30,527 nt of DNA from NCBI GenBank assembly GCA_034698045.1, contig JAQGAU010000346.1, positions 1 through 30,527 of the forward strand, read 5' to 3'. The position numbers were made by a program, and so were the translations under genes. Below, one piece after another: positions 18,662 through 29,911 of this stretch. The stretch comes from Paramacrobiotus richtersi (Eukaryota > Tardigrada > Eutardigrada > Parachela > Macrobiotidae). Below the pieces are notes generated by a model that was given only the letters and a program-made list of their open reading frames with translations, was not told where the DNA came from and did not search any database. How positions within the stretch are numbered: the stretch's first letter is position 1; the number at the start of each line of letters is the position of its first letter.

Positions 18662-18985
18662 TCAAAACGAAAATCCCAAAACTCCCGTCAATAAAAGCGC
18701 ATCATGCAAACAGTGATGCGTACAAGTATCTTCAGCGATCTTAGGAAATTCATCACATAGTTCTGCAGATGGAGTGCACCTGCAAAGCCTTGTACACCGC
18801 AAGCTTGCAGATCGCAGGCCAACTTGCAGATCGCAGGCAAGCTTGCCTTGTTTTGCTCGTGTTATGGTCTTCCTTACGTTACAGTTAGGCTTTTGTAAGC
18901 CTTGATCAACTACCTTTTTATTCTCTGGCTTTTCTTCTTGAAGATTGGCAAAGTATTCCTTTCCTGAATGATATGCCTGGTTCAC
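18662..18985 (-). CDS. Unidentified 107-codon frame
   Basis: The product begins MNQAYHSGKEYFANLQEEKP, is Lys/Glu-rich at the N-terminus and Cys-rich near the end (LRCTRLCRC, DTCTHHCLHD). A tandem duplication (18802-18846) lies inside it, and its 19-base period is not a multiple of three, which argues against coding. No family is recognised. Confidence 0.2.
   Translation of the reverse strand: MNQAYHSGKEYFANLQEEKPENKKVVDQGLQKPNCNVRKTITRAKQGKLACDLQVGLRSASLRCTRLCRCTPSAELCDEFPKIAEDTCTHHCLHDALLLTGVLGFSF
18802..18846. repeat. Short tandem repeat, 19-bp unit, 2.4 copies
   Basis: Units at 18802-18820 and 18821-18839 share the exact core CTTGCAGATCGCAGGC, followed by a partial third copy (18840-18846). 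This is a recent local duplication by its high identity. Confidence 0.85.
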
Positions 18986-20880
18986 AGACTTCGGTCATCT
19001 GTTTGTTGATTACTATTGGCGGGAATGACCTGTCAGCTTCGAATAAGAACAAAGGTTAATACAGGCGTAGAAATGTATTGTTTACCATGAACTCTGCATC
19101 AACAGAACTATATTTTGTTTCGTATTGACTTCATGTTGGAGTTTTACTTCACTAGTTTAGGCGTATCCCTTATCCCACCTTCACTGACCGGCTATGTAGG
19201 GCCATCTACGCCAGCATTACTCTACTGCATAACAGCAAACGATCTTAAAGTTTGTTATTACATATGCATTGCTAGTGATAATGTCAGAACTCTGGTGGCT
19301 GACTTACCCAACACGGGGTGTATTTTCTAGTCAAGCGTTGCATCATGCTCCCTCTCTAGTCCATGCTGATCTGTTTTCTCAATCAGCTTGTGTGACCACG
19401 CAGGAAAAGTGCCTCGCTGGTACCATGGAGAGGATTATGGGGCGTACGAACACTGTGGTAAACTGGCAGTTACATGCCATAGAAAACGCGAAAGGAAGAT
19501 GGCAGAGAGCCTTTGCGTCCGTCATGTCCATGTTCACTGGACGTATTTGACGAAACGAGCGGCAGGCTGAATCCTTGCGAAAGATACGGCCTCACGCGCA
19601 CGAAATGCATGAAAGAAATGGATGACTTGGTGAACCGAGTCTGAAAGGCGCGAGAAAACCGGTAGCGGTCGATTTGTTGGTTTAAGCCAATGTAGGCGTT
19701 TTCCCCTCTGTAATAATAGCTGCTAGTAGACGTCCCGGCTGACTAAATTCTTATAGTTGGAGTAATAGCGGCGGAATATCTACGACGTAGACAGGTATAG
19801 CCCATTATTCGCCCATAACATAGTATGGCTCGCTAAGCCTAAATATAACCTCGAAGCCAGAATCGTATTTGAAGCTTCGTTCTCGGTATGTATAGGGCAG
19901 AGTGTCACAAGCGGCTATTTAGGATCACGCACCACGTGATGGATTCTGGCTCTGAATGTCCGTAGATCGAGTGGAGCGTTTACGTTTTGTTGACGCCTGA
20001 TTGTAATGATATTGTGGTTCACAATCAGACAGCAGGTCACTCTCCAAATCCGGTGACGGCGAAGCGATTGTACGTAAATGTAGGATACGGTCGATCGTAG
20101 GATGCCGGTTGTTTGTAGGCGTTGGACTGCAAGTGCATTTAAAGATTCAGTTTGACTGATGTTGTCGGCTTTCCCTATCGCTTTCTTTGGGTCGTTCTCT
20201 TCTCTCTTGTATATGAGGATATGAGTAAACTGGCGGTACCGGTTTTTCCTCTCTTTCTGTCGCTCTTGTTTTTACGCTTCTTCGCTTGCAGCGCATATGG
20301 TATATGAAGACAAACATGCGCAGAAATTCTTGGGCTGGAATGTTGTAATCCGGATATTTTTGGAATTTCGGTTAGATGTGGAACGCGGTCGTAAAGTATA
20401 GTTGTGTAACAGTAAATGAATCGCTGTTTCTCTTTCTCTCTCTTTCGGTGAGTTTGGAACTGTTCCATGGCATCGCTCTGAATGGCAGATGGAACTTTGT
20501 AGATGACGGCAAAGCCGGCTCCGCTGTCCTTCATAGGATATATACTGAGCGGATTGATACTGTTGAGTAGGTTAAAATAAACTGCGGTGTTTCAGCGTTA
20601 TTTTTTCCCTCCCATATGGGCGATATCATTGGTCGGCTGAATTAAGGATTTTGCAGCTCATAGGATAAGATGTTGCATAAATAGCTATGGTCGTTTGGCA
20701 CGTACGGTGCATGCATAACGACGTAGGGTGCACAGGTGCATGCAAGGCATAAAAATAATCATAAATACGGGATTAATACTTCCGCGCAAGTTCTGTGATA
20801 ATAAGGATAAACGTACTTTTCCAACACCATTACTGTAGTATTTCGGGTGCACACTTCGCGTCTGATTTGACTTCCGGATT
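18986..20880. other. Long segment without recognisable genes
   Basis: Plus frames at 19115-19330, 19269-19550 and 19388-19570, and a low-complexity Lys/Arg-rich minus frame at 20175-20534 opposite a CTTTCTCTCT-type pyrimidine stretch (about 20426-20450), have no motifs. A small hairpin (ATTGTG, GTT, CACAAT) lies at 20011-20025. GGTGCATGCA occurs twice, at 20706 and 20735. Confidence 0.3.
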
Positions 20881-20882
20881 CA

Positions 20883-20928
20883 TTTTAGCGCAAATTGTCC
20901 ATTCGTTTTAACGCAAATATTCCATTCT
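20883..20928. repeat. Imperfect tandem duplication, 23-bp unit
   Basis: Two 23-base units (20883-20905 and 20906-20928), each starting TTTTA and containing CGCAAAT and CCATTC, match at 19 of 23 positions. Confidence 0.7.
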
Positions 20929-21103
20929 TAAAGACGTCGTAGAATCGATTCATAATGGCGCGTACTTAGAGACATGCTCTTTTTGCGATGAGTAACAAAC
21001 AAACCTGCGTGAAACAGTGTTTCCACGCACTGTTGTAGCTCATGTAGTGGAAAGGTCCATCAAATACTCATTATTTTAAATTTCAATTAATTCCTTCGTT
21101 TCC

Positions 21104-21193
21104 TTCTTCATCTGATTCATTACCGCGCTTATTCATTTTAGTCGACTATTCTTCCATTTGATTCATTAACGCGCTTTCCATTGTAGTCGATAA
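21104..21193. repeat. Imperfect tandem duplication, 45-bp unit
   Basis: Two adjacent 45-base units (21104-21148 and 21149-21193) share TGATTCATTA, CGCGCTT and TAGTCGA in the same order, with point changes and small compensating indels. Confidence 0.75.
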
Positions 21194-21397
21194 TAATTAA
21201 AAGAATAAGGAGATAATGCACGATATGAAATATATAACTGAAATAACGGAATAAATAGTCTGGCATAATGTTTTCGAGCATAATTACGCGAAACACTGCA
21301 GCATGATTAGTTCGTTAATAATCTGACTACTGCAAAGATGTTGATCTATAAAAAGCTATTCGCCAATTGTTGATGAGTGGCACGCGCAGTAACGGCT

Positions 21398-21694
21398 TTA
21401 ATAATGGAGATTCAACTCTGATAAATCAGCAAGCGAGGCGTTCGGTCGAGAACCAATTTCGACTAATTTTAGTAGAGATGTTTTTGTTCGCATCCAAGCA
21501 TTATCTTGCGATGATATAAATGGCAAGGCTATGTTGAGGCGTAAAATGTTACAGTTAAGGGCGAAGCATAGAAAATCCATTTTATCCTCCTCGGTCCATT
21601 GGTATTGTTGTGCCCTTGCTTCACGTTGCGTGATCCATTGTTGTAGCTCAGCAACTGTAACTCCACGGAATTGTGGAATTTCTTGAAAGGTCAT
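21398..21694 (-). pseudogene. Gag-like capsid-domain fragment, copy 1
   Basis: The 98-codon frame begins MTFQEIPQFRGVTVAELQQW, with a later WTEEDKMDF block. The pattern of a short beta-like start (EIPQF-G), a W-containing helix and then W-x-E-E-D-K is that of the N-terminal capsid region of many LTR-retroelement Gag proteins, which assemble the particle. A second, diverged version of the same pattern lies 1.2 kb away at 22733-22925 on the same strand, which supports real coding origin. The C-terminal capsid part and zinc knuckles are absent. The assignment to Gag is by general pattern only; it could be another repeat-encoded protein. Confidence 0.5.
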
Positions 21695-21699
21695 GTTGA

Positions 21700-22610
21700 A
21701 GTTGCGTTGGTCTTAAATTGTAAGAAATTTCACCCTAATCTTCTTCCTTTCCCCCCTTTGTTTCTTGCGGTTTGGTCTGGAATTTTCTGGTTTCATATCC
21801 ATCCAGTGCTCGTGGAAACCGAACGTATGTTAAAGAGATACGTGTAGCGACGACAGATGGCTTCAAAGGAAAAGTCGCCGTAATCGCTTCAGAACCGCAT
21901 AGCGCTGGAATATTAAAAAGGTCGCGATCAAAATATGGCATAAACTGAAAATTTATATAAAGGTCACAGGGCCGTGCTAACCAGATAGAATGTTTAGCGA
22001 GCCTCTGGAGCCACCAGTTTGTTACGTGGTATTTTAGATTTTTGGTCTCGCTTTAAGACCACGGCTAGAGTGACTGACGTAGAGCACTGAACGCACGCTT
22101 ATATAGAGAAACATATCTGAACAATAATCCAAGAATTCATGCATTGACGTAAACAACTCATCCAAACCAATCACTATATATGGCGACGTCTATATATTAG
22201 TAGGATAGCACGTAAACCAAGGCGTAGCGAGGCGAAGCCTAGCAAAGACTTGAAAATTCTCGCCCGTTTGGCTGCGTAATCGCAGATATAGCAGAAAGTG
22301 CATGACAGTCTGAATTTTAAATCGGTTAGCGGTTTTAGCCTGCTATTTCCAGCGCAGATCTGCACTTGTAGCACTATAGCGGCTTCAAAATCGAACATCG
22401 TCCGGCCAACGATATCTTAATTTCAAATCAGACCGGTAGCATGTTCAGGAAACTGTATCAGCTTTCATTGCCGGCCCTAGCTGCACCGGTGGAAGACAAC
22501 GCACATGCAGGACAACAGTTTGACATATGCGAAGCAGTGTAGCATTTTTAGTTCATAAATAATCTTGCTACTGCAGATGGTTTTGATAGAAGGTTCGGCA
22601 CGCTGAGAGT
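21700..22610. other. Segment between gag-like fragments
   Basis: Minus frames at 21735-21941 and 22174-22398 are open but carry no motif. No LTR boundary is evident. Confidence 0.28.
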
Positions 22611-22796
22611 TGTCCTTTACTGAATGTAATACCGCGTTTTAATACCGCGGTGACATTCTCACCTGGTTTTTATTGCCGTTTGTTGCTTATCAGCGACTGA
22701 AAGGTAACAAAAAACGCGGTATTACATTCAGTAAAGGACACCTTCCAGTCGCTGATAAGCAACAAACGGCCATAAAAACGAGGTGAGAATGTCACC
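22611..22796. repeat. Interlocked double inverted repeat (A-B-A'-B')
   Basis: A is 22611-22640 and A' is 22711-22740, exact reverse complements over 30 bases. B is 22649-22704 and B' is 22741-22796, reverse complements over 56 bases with three mismatches. Because B starts before A' and B' follows A' directly, the two inverted repeats interlock rather than nest. B' is part of the gag-like reading frame at 22733-22925; B is its inverted copy. Two successive template switches or foldback duplications could create this order. Confidence 0.93.
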
Positions 22797-22925
22797 TGGT
22801 ATGTCAAACTCTGGATAGTCAATCTTGTCCTCCTCCAACCAGAGGCAGCTGCTCGTTTTGTCATCGTAGTAAAGAATCCAGTCTTCTAGTTCTTGCACAG
22901 TGCTGCCATCAAACTGCGAAATTTC
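22733..22925 (-). pseudogene. Gag-like capsid-domain fragment, copy 2
   Basis: Read on the minus strand from 22925, the frame gives EISQFDGSTVQELEDW, then WLEEDKIDY, then a segment ending FLWPFVAYQRLE, with TGA at about 22733. It matches the fragment at 21398-21694 over the whole stretch: E-I-x-Q-F-x-G-x-T-V-x-E-L-x-x-W, then W-x-E-E-D-K-x-D, and PF later at similar spacing. The two copies are strongly diverged, so they derive from old paralogous elements rather than a recent duplication. The distal part runs into the B' arm of the interlocked repeat. Gag assignment is inference from pattern. Confidence 0.5.
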
Positions 22926-23524
22926 GTGGATAGCTGTTGGAACCGATAATAACTGTTGGAGATGTTGCTTCCTCCCTCGTTTGAAATGTCAGAAAGAACG
23001 ATTACTAGGAAAGTGCACTCGCTGATTGCGAGCACTGAAATGACCGAAGCGAAGAAAGTACGCACATGCAAAGTAATTTAAAACATTATGTTATGGTTTT
23101 GTTTAACCCACGAGCCCGCCCAGTAGGAGAAGAAATACGCTTTTTGAGCTAAAAATTGGTACTCACTAATCTGAGAATTTGATTAGGAAAATGTTTGTTT
23201 TGTGATTTGGTGTCATCGAAATGCAGCGAGGGCAGCATGATAATTTTTTGACATCAGTGGGCATGCCCCTTATTTCACGGCAAAAAGGATTTTTTGTTTG
23301 AAATTCACCAGGAAAGGTTTTCAACTAATCATTTAAGGGCCTCTCACTGGTCTGGGGAATTTCGGATGGCCAAGGGGCAGCTGTGAAAAAGGTTATTTAG
23401 AATCTGAAAATAATCATTTGGAAAGCAGCTTTCTGCCGGTGAAAAGCACTTCGCTCACTTTTGAAAACTGAGATAACCTCCCCAATACAAGCACCTAAAC
23501 AGTTAAGCTATGGCACTCTTGGTT
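22926..23524. other. Unassigned segment
   Basis: A 61-codon minus frame (22886-23071) overlaps the gag-like fragment in another frame and may be its shadow. From 23072 to 23524 no useful frame or structure was found. Confidence 0.3.
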
Positions 23525-23775
23525 GTAAAAAATCATACTATATATTAACGTTAGGAAATAAATAATAAATATAAGAAAATAACAAACATTATTGACCGAT
23601 ATTAAAAACAATAATCATATTCTATGATTAATAATAAAATAAAATATAAAATAAAACAAATAATACTAATACATAATAAATAATGAAATGAAAGAGCAAT
23701 AAATAAATCAAATAAACAAATATTATAAACAGATATAATAAATAATAAACTAATAAATAAAAATAATGATGACCG
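23525..23775. repeat. A/T-rich low-complexity block
   Basis: The block consists mostly of AATAAATAA-like words with a strongly A-biased plus strand, ending in a GACCGACCGAC and GACAGACAGAC stretch at about 23771-23797. The minus frame across it (23602-23940) is long and hydrophobic only because of this composition. Confidence 0.85.
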
Positions 23776-25747
23776 ACCGACGGAATGACAGACAGACATC
23801 GAAATCCATTTGAGTTGAGTATGGAAGACCTTCGCTCCGCTTCGGTCGATTATGGCTTCAGGAGCAACAGAAATTGCAATGCTTCTTATACCGTTCGTTG
23901 GTGACCTTTGCTTGCTAATTTCCATAGTTCGGGTGTACATAAATTACTCCTTCCTCGTCCATTATGGGGGATACGATGTAAGGAATACCATAGGACTATG
24001 GCAAAGAAATATCGATGAACGAAAAAGCTAACAGGTCTCGTGTCCACTAAGGCAGAATAGCCCACCGGCTGTGGAACCACCGATTGATACGTGAATATTT
24101 TAGGATCTTTATTCACATTAAGAATGCTTCCATGAATGCAGGCTTTTACACTGCAAAAAGAGCGTTTATTTACTAATCAAGCCAACAATCTAAATATATA
24201 TGTAATTGCAAGTGCTTAACCAAGCGATAAGCAGCAGCTCATCCAGCGAATCACCTAACAAGGAGATGTTTAGAACTAAACTAGCATGACGTAGTGACAC
24301 TCAATACCAATCCATAACCTGCTCGTGACAAGAAGGACGTCTGAGGTGATGAGACGTTTGTTTATTATCTCGCGAAATGGGTCATCTTGTTATTGCAGCT
24401 ATTGGCCGGGTGTAACTTGATCTTAGTTACCTTGGCCAATTCGTTTTCCGTGCGTTGATTTCGACATAGAAAAATAACATGCATTAGCGTCATTGCTAGC
24501 ACAGCATGGTTTTCCGATCTGTTACTAGCGAGCCGGCCAACATTTGAACTGAAGTAACCCGCTGCATGACAACTCTGGAGGCCAGTATGTCCTTATAATT
24601 ACTTGACAGCAATATTGTTATAAGCGCATAATAGAGCGCCTGCTATCGACAAATTTGGGACAATAAGCAGTTCTAAAACAGTAACAACGCAGTACCTAAA
24701 CAAGAATAGCAGTGCTGTTTTCTAGCGGCTGAGGGTGCGAATGAACCCGTTCTCCTGTGAACGAATGAACCGGAGCACAGACAAAGAACTGCTCTTCGAC
24801 GGGGAAATGCTGAAAGATCACTGATGCAGTAACACACTTATGCACCGCTTGTGGCTTTCAAACTCCACATAATTTGGAAATCGCAATTCAGATTGCGCAT
24901 CACATAATTAACGTAATCCTGAGCGGACAAGCGCTCGTCTCCGAAGAGTACGAAGCTGAAGTCTAGTGCGTGAACGAGATAACCTAGATGCCTATCTGAC
25001 ATCTATTTATTTGATTATTAAAATTTAGAAAACCGTTAACACGAACATAATGCGTTAAAGCAGTGTACAATGTGGTAGTTGATAGCTGCCAGTATTAAAT
25101 AGGGACTTTTCAATGTTAGAGCATAGGAAGTGAAACGGTGGAGCTCCGTACTACTTTCACGGATTTACGAATCCGTGCCTTACCTGTTTTTTTTCCGCTT
25201 GCCGCCTTCCATAAACCTGTACGTAAAGCATTTTTGTCGGAGTTTCACCCTGAGGTTCTCTAGTCAACGGTAGTCCCTAGTTGGCTTGCTTGCGTTTCTG
25301 TTTGAATGTCGTGAATTCGTTTCTTGTGCTTCACCTTGACGTGTACAATACAATATAGCTATGTTCATGCGCAATACATGTTTATGTATAAAGACCTCGG
25401 TTGTAAAGTATTTCCCGAGTTTGTGAGAGAAACGACTGCGCTTGTGAATCTTGTGTTGCATTGCCCTGTGTGTGTTTCCGGAGCTTGACTGTTGTATTAT
25501 CGGCGTGCTTCGACGTTGCAAAATTATTATAAAACAATATTCTACCCCATTTTACTACTCATATTACAGCCAACGTGCCGTCATTATGTGATGTATTATC
25601 CCGTAGTCTGTTCAGCGTCGGTTATACAACGTTTATTTCCAGAGCTGTACCGAACAGTGAAAAACAAGTTGATGCAGCATCAGTGACTCAGTCGTAGACA
25701 AGGTCAGCACTTACTGGGTCCAATTATGCTTCGCAAAGGGTCCGTAC
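23776..25747. other. Long segment without recognisable genes
   Basis: Frames at 23886-24116 (-), 25264-25521 (-) and 25492-25686 (+) show no motif; 24120-25260 has no frame of 60 codons or more. A small hairpin (CACGGATT, TACG, AATCCGTG) is at 25158-25177, just before a run of T at about 25184. Confidence 0.3.
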
Positions 25748-26690
25748 ATGCCAGTGCTCCGCGTAGGGCTCTCATGTGGACTACCGCGATTCTATGAAAA
25801 TTTCTGGCAACCGCCAACCGAAACGCTTTCAAGCACCGCACCGTATGCTCCCGAAATGCCAGATAGGAACAATGGAATCAGACGTCCATATGAGCCACAG
25901 CATGCGCAACAAATTCTGGTGGTACAAATTTGTCCAACAAATTGTGTGTCGGCATACATACAGGTTCCCCCACTTTACTCAGAACTAAACTTCAAACAGT
26001 TTGCAAATGGGACTGCTGCAGACCTATCGCGACTGCTTAGCTTTGGCAGCGCAACCTCCGCTGTAACAAGATCGGGAGAAATGTTACTTCCAACTTTAGT
26101 TATCGCTACTGACTATCGTCTTCATTCATAACTATCCCGATAGCGGAAGGAGAGACATACTGCCCCGATGCGCAGCAGATCATCGATGTTAGCAGTGTAT
26201 CATACAAACCTTGTTTTGGAAGAATGAACCAGTTTCCAACCCCTAGAACGCATTTACGAAGTCAGTCTTAACAGTCCCTTATTGGAACAAAACTTCGAAG
26301 GAGCTTTCTGCGTGGTCTTTGCGAAACGTGCAACCGTACACAGATTTTGTTCCATCTAGACCTATCTACTGGCCAAATACTGTTCGAGCTCCGTTTCCTG
26401 GAGCGCTAGATTTTTACGCTTTGGATCTTCCTGCTAGCAGCACATTGGTAGACGTACTCGCTACTGCGGAGCCGCCTCCGTGCAGACTGACATCTGCTTT
26501 GAAGAACTGTCCACCAGAGAAATCTCCAGATATCGGCCGACGTTTTTAAATGCTGCTGGTCATGCCATTTAGTCTTGCTTCGAACGAAGGTGGATTTTCT
26601 ACGCCCAACATGATGGTTACGGAAATGTTACAAAACACCAAGATCAAAGACCACAAAGATGTTATTATGAGTTTGTGTGTGTGTATATGA
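25748..26690 (+). pseudogene. Unidentified coding relic of about 300 codons
   Basis: Successive plus-strand frames stay protein-like over 940 bases. 25748-26131 is 127 codons. An open stretch at about 26130-26270 follows (TIPIAEGETYCPDAQQ, then MNQFPTPRTH). 26319-26549 comes next, with PIYWPNTVRAPFPGAL and ALDLPASSTL. After a TAA at 26547-26549 the same frame continues for 46 codons (starting MLLVMPFSLASNEGG, ending at about 26690). The product would be Pro-rich, with many Ser/Thr/Ala and aromatic residues; I see no signal peptide, membrane span or catalytic motif. It may be a structural protein of an element or a decayed host gene. In 25776-25988 another frame is also open, which weakens the choice at the 5' end. 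Confidence 0.38.
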
Positions 26691-29276
26691 GCGTTCTCAG
26701 CCAATTACAGTGTTCTCACGCAATTAGTCGCATACTGTTCTTTGTGTGTATTGAAGGCGCGCTGCTGATGATTAGATGTTCTTGACAGATAATGAGTTGA
26801 CATGGTTTAGCCGGCCTGAATAAAGCCGAATGTTTTACAGTCAGAATAAGTTGGTTTACAAGAACTTCATCGGGAAATAAGAATTGAAGTCCAGTTCTTA
26901 CGCATTCTCGTGGTTCCGTAACATGATGAACGATGAAACGAGAACGACAAAGGACCAAAGCCGGCTCAATGGATTGTTACTAACGGCAATTTACTCGAAG
27001 CAGGGACAAGCTTTCGAGAAGCTGAACAATGTTCTCATCATAGCACATGTGCTTTGAGAAACAACCCACTACCGGTTCAGGTACATTTTGATTGTAGAAA
27101 ACTTGCTGTACGAGCTGTTTTCAAAGAGCAAGACTTTTCATGCTTTTTTAACTTGACCTGGTTAGCCTGCCGTGCGCCATGTCCATGTAAGCCGTGAAGG
27201 GTTTCACTGGTCGCCAGTGTAGTTTTTGGCGATGTCTTTACTATGGGAACTTGCATCCGGCGAAGGAAACCATAAACACCTACTTGCTGGGAATCTTCGC
27301 TGAAGTAAAGGGCGTGCCCCATGCTGGGTCCACCGCGAGGTTGAGTGCGTGTCAAGTTTTTGCAACGCAAAGTGCCAAAAAAGCCCCTTGCGTAAAAGGA
27401 GCATCCGCTGGTGGTAGCGCTGCCATATACATACATTTAGTTCCTTGCTGACGACTGTCGGAGCCAGAAATGCCTAGGACTGGCGAACAGCATGATTAAC
27501 AGTCGACGTGAAACCACTGAAGAGCCTACATTTCCTGCTCAAAGGCATTTGTTCAGCAACGCCGTATTCCGTACGAAGCGTCCGTGCTGAAAGTGAAATT
27601 TGCAAAAGTTGACCACTGAAAGGTAGGGAAAGATACTGACTCCCCATTTTGAATGCAAAAAAACACACTTATTTTCTTCTCCTTGAGCTGATCGCATAAC
27701 GCTATACTAGATAAAATGACAGGCAGTACAGAGCAGACTTTTATCCAGAATTACATCCAGCACGTTCAGATGCAGATTAAAAGTATTACGTAAAGCCTTC
27801 AAAGACTGAGTTATGGCTGTTAAGAATACCGTAGCGATTCTCTGCTTCATCTCGTGCACTTGCAGAGGTCCTTGTGACAGTATGGTTGCTGCTGTCTTGA
27901 AGGTAAGCATTTCCTGTTGAAACAGAATCCACACTTAGCAGTTCAGAATTCCTTTCTGCCGTTCGACTTTAATAATAAGCGCAGGTCGATTTGTGGATCG
28001 TCTTCCGGTATTCGGTCAGATTGCACTTAATTTTTATGGGCTTGTGCTGAAAAATAGAGGTTCGGATTATGCGTGCGACGCTGCAAGCAAAAGTTGTGGT
28101 CAGCAGATAAGAGACTAAGCGCTGTAGGCTGCGGCGTAGTAGTAGAGGGTGAAGTAGGAAACTTAGTAAGATCGAAACCAAACATGCCGCTTAACCACAA
28201 GGCAGTTAAATCGTTTTTATTCAGGTTAGCTGAACATCGGGTTATTATTCAAATCACGAACATTATTGCGAACGGTGGATCCCGTTGTAACGATCAAGGA
28301 TATCATGCACAGCTGGGCACATAAGCCTTACGACATCAGGGAAATTTCCTGAAACTAATGCCAAAACTTTGTGCAATGTGCCCTTTAAAAACCGTGATGC
28401 TTGGTGATGCCGCGAACGCTGAGGTTTGGTGCGAACAAACAAGAGACGGTATTATATACGCACTTTACCTTAACAATAGCTGGTGAAATTCCAAGAGTCT
28501 TTGAACGCAGTCCCATCGGAACTTTCCGCGGTGTAAATTTCGACATCGCTCATTTTCGAAAAGAAAAAACGGTGCCACACGGTTGATGTGTTTCGTGCTT
28601 TCATCTCCTCCCCAATGACAGGCAAGCGCAGGCGCCGGCATGCTACTAAATACTGCTGCGTTTACTGACGTGAAAAACTTGCTGTAAACTCCCCTTTAAA
28701 CTGAGCGCAGAAACAGGTAACTTGCAAGATATCTACTGTGTCAACGCTTTATTTTGATCAGTCCAGTTCTGTAGGGCACTGTCGCGCCTACTGGGACAAG
28801 CAACCAGCCCCGTCCACTAAACTAGTGCAAGGTGGATCCTATTCAGTTAATCTGCACGAAGACTTCATATGTTGATATTGCAAAAAAAGTTGACCGTACA
28901 CGGTCTCATTCTTCGAAACCATCATCTACAGAAATACGGAAAGCGTCACTAGCAAAGCACTGTTAAGTAACGGGTTGACAGCTTTACATCGTGGCCTGAG
29001 CTGGTCAGAAAACTCCGATACTTCTTTTTTTGTCCGTAGTCACGGCTTGCTAAATATATATAGATGTATGAACATATACAGCCTTTTTTGCGTCGTTCCG
29101 TTTCACTGTGCCGCACGGCGGCAAATGATTACCGCATAAAACAATATGTACGATTTTCTGTCTATATTTGTACACCAGAGTGGACGAAAAATTAACCCGA
29201 AGGCACTGAGCAAGGAAGAAAATCAGTAATCAATATGCACTCCCTGTCACGGAGTATGCCTTATATTTTAACAAAA
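26691..29276. other. Long segment without recognisable genes
   Basis: Many frames of 60-120 codons exist on both strands (for example 26716-26958 -, 27077-27436 -, 27194-27451 +, 27707-27934 -, 28073-28324 +, 28401-28586 +). Most overlap one another antisense, and none shows a motif. A short TG repeat lies at about 26671-26683. Confidence 0.3.
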
Positions 29277-29690
29277 TTAAGTAAAATTGAAACTCGTACC
29301 CATTAACTGTTGCCGTTGTTGCCGGCACGAAGTTGTCGGGCAACAGTCAGTCGGTGAGTATCCGAAGCAGTAACTAGCGGGAAAAAGCCAATCTTCCGCT
29401 AATACTTGGACAGTAATATTTTTCCAAAGCATACCGGAGATGCGATCGGACGTTCGACAGCTGGCTACTTCCCCATGATCGGTTTTTAAAATATTTCGCG
29501 ATACCAAAACAAAGCCTCGATTTACTAGATGGAAAGTTGTCTTCCTTTGTTTTAGTGCCGTCCCAGAACCAGCCAATGGAATGTCGAACCGGAAATGTAG
29601 ACCAGATGGTTCGACGTAACCGCAGGTAAAGTATAATTGCATAACAGATGCAGCTGTTCTGTACAGTCCTGGATTTAAGTCTGTCGACAA
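29277..29690 (-). CDS. Unidentified 137-codon frame
   Basis: This is the longest frame in the final 4 kb. The product has mixed beta-like character (LHFRFDIPLAGSGTALKQRK), a sequon in KNITVQVLAEDW, and a Cys/Thr-rich, Gln-rich tail (SPTDCCPTTSCRQQRQQ). Another minus frame (29729-29911) lies just upstream in the minus sense and might be an earlier part of the same gene, separated by stops. No family could be assigned, so this is a candidate only. Confidence 0.28.
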   Translation of the reverse strand: MSTDLNPGLYRTAASVMQLYFTCGYVEPSGLHFRFDIPLAGSGTALKQRKTTFHLVNRGFVLVSRNILKTDHGEVASCRTSDRISGMLWKNITVQVLAEDWLFPASYCFGYSPTDCCPTTSCRQQRQQLMGTSFNFT

Positions 29691-29911
29691 ATTAAATAAG
29701 TATATTGCGCCTTACATTGAGCTCCTGTTCATAAAACGAAGCATGTCTTATAAAGGCCTTGTAGCAGCCGTCTTGCTGTCATTGAAGCTGGCAGTTCACG
29801 TTTGGCCACCAAGTCTAAAAATACTCCATCAATGATCTGCTGGAGCATCGTTGATGTGTTGCTCATGGCAAGGTCCGTACGGGTGTGAAAGTAACTTCCG
29901 AGCAGCGGCAT

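Noticed and set aside
19388-19570. Frame starting W-Y-H-G-E-D-Y as a carbonic anhydrase N-terminus
   Set aside because: The match is limited to a few residues and none of the zinc-binding histidines follows in context.
20175-20534. 119-codon Lys/Arg-rich minus frame as a nuclear protein gene
   Set aside because: Composition comes from pyrimidine-rich low-complexity sequence; there is no domain, and an antisense frame overlaps it.
23602-23940. 112-codon minus frame as a multi-span membrane protein
   Set aside because: The hydrophobic stretch is a by-product of the AATAAATAA-type low-complexity block on the opposite strand.
27077-27451. Three overlapping frames on both strands as a gene
   Set aside because: Mutual antisense overlap with no motif in any of them; most likely a stop-poor stretch.
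29729-29911. Minus-strand frame as the N-terminal part of an M13 (neprilysin-like) metallopeptidase
   Set aside because: Only a loose helix plus LYKTC pattern is shared; no zinc-binding HExxH or other M13 signature is present anywhere nearby.
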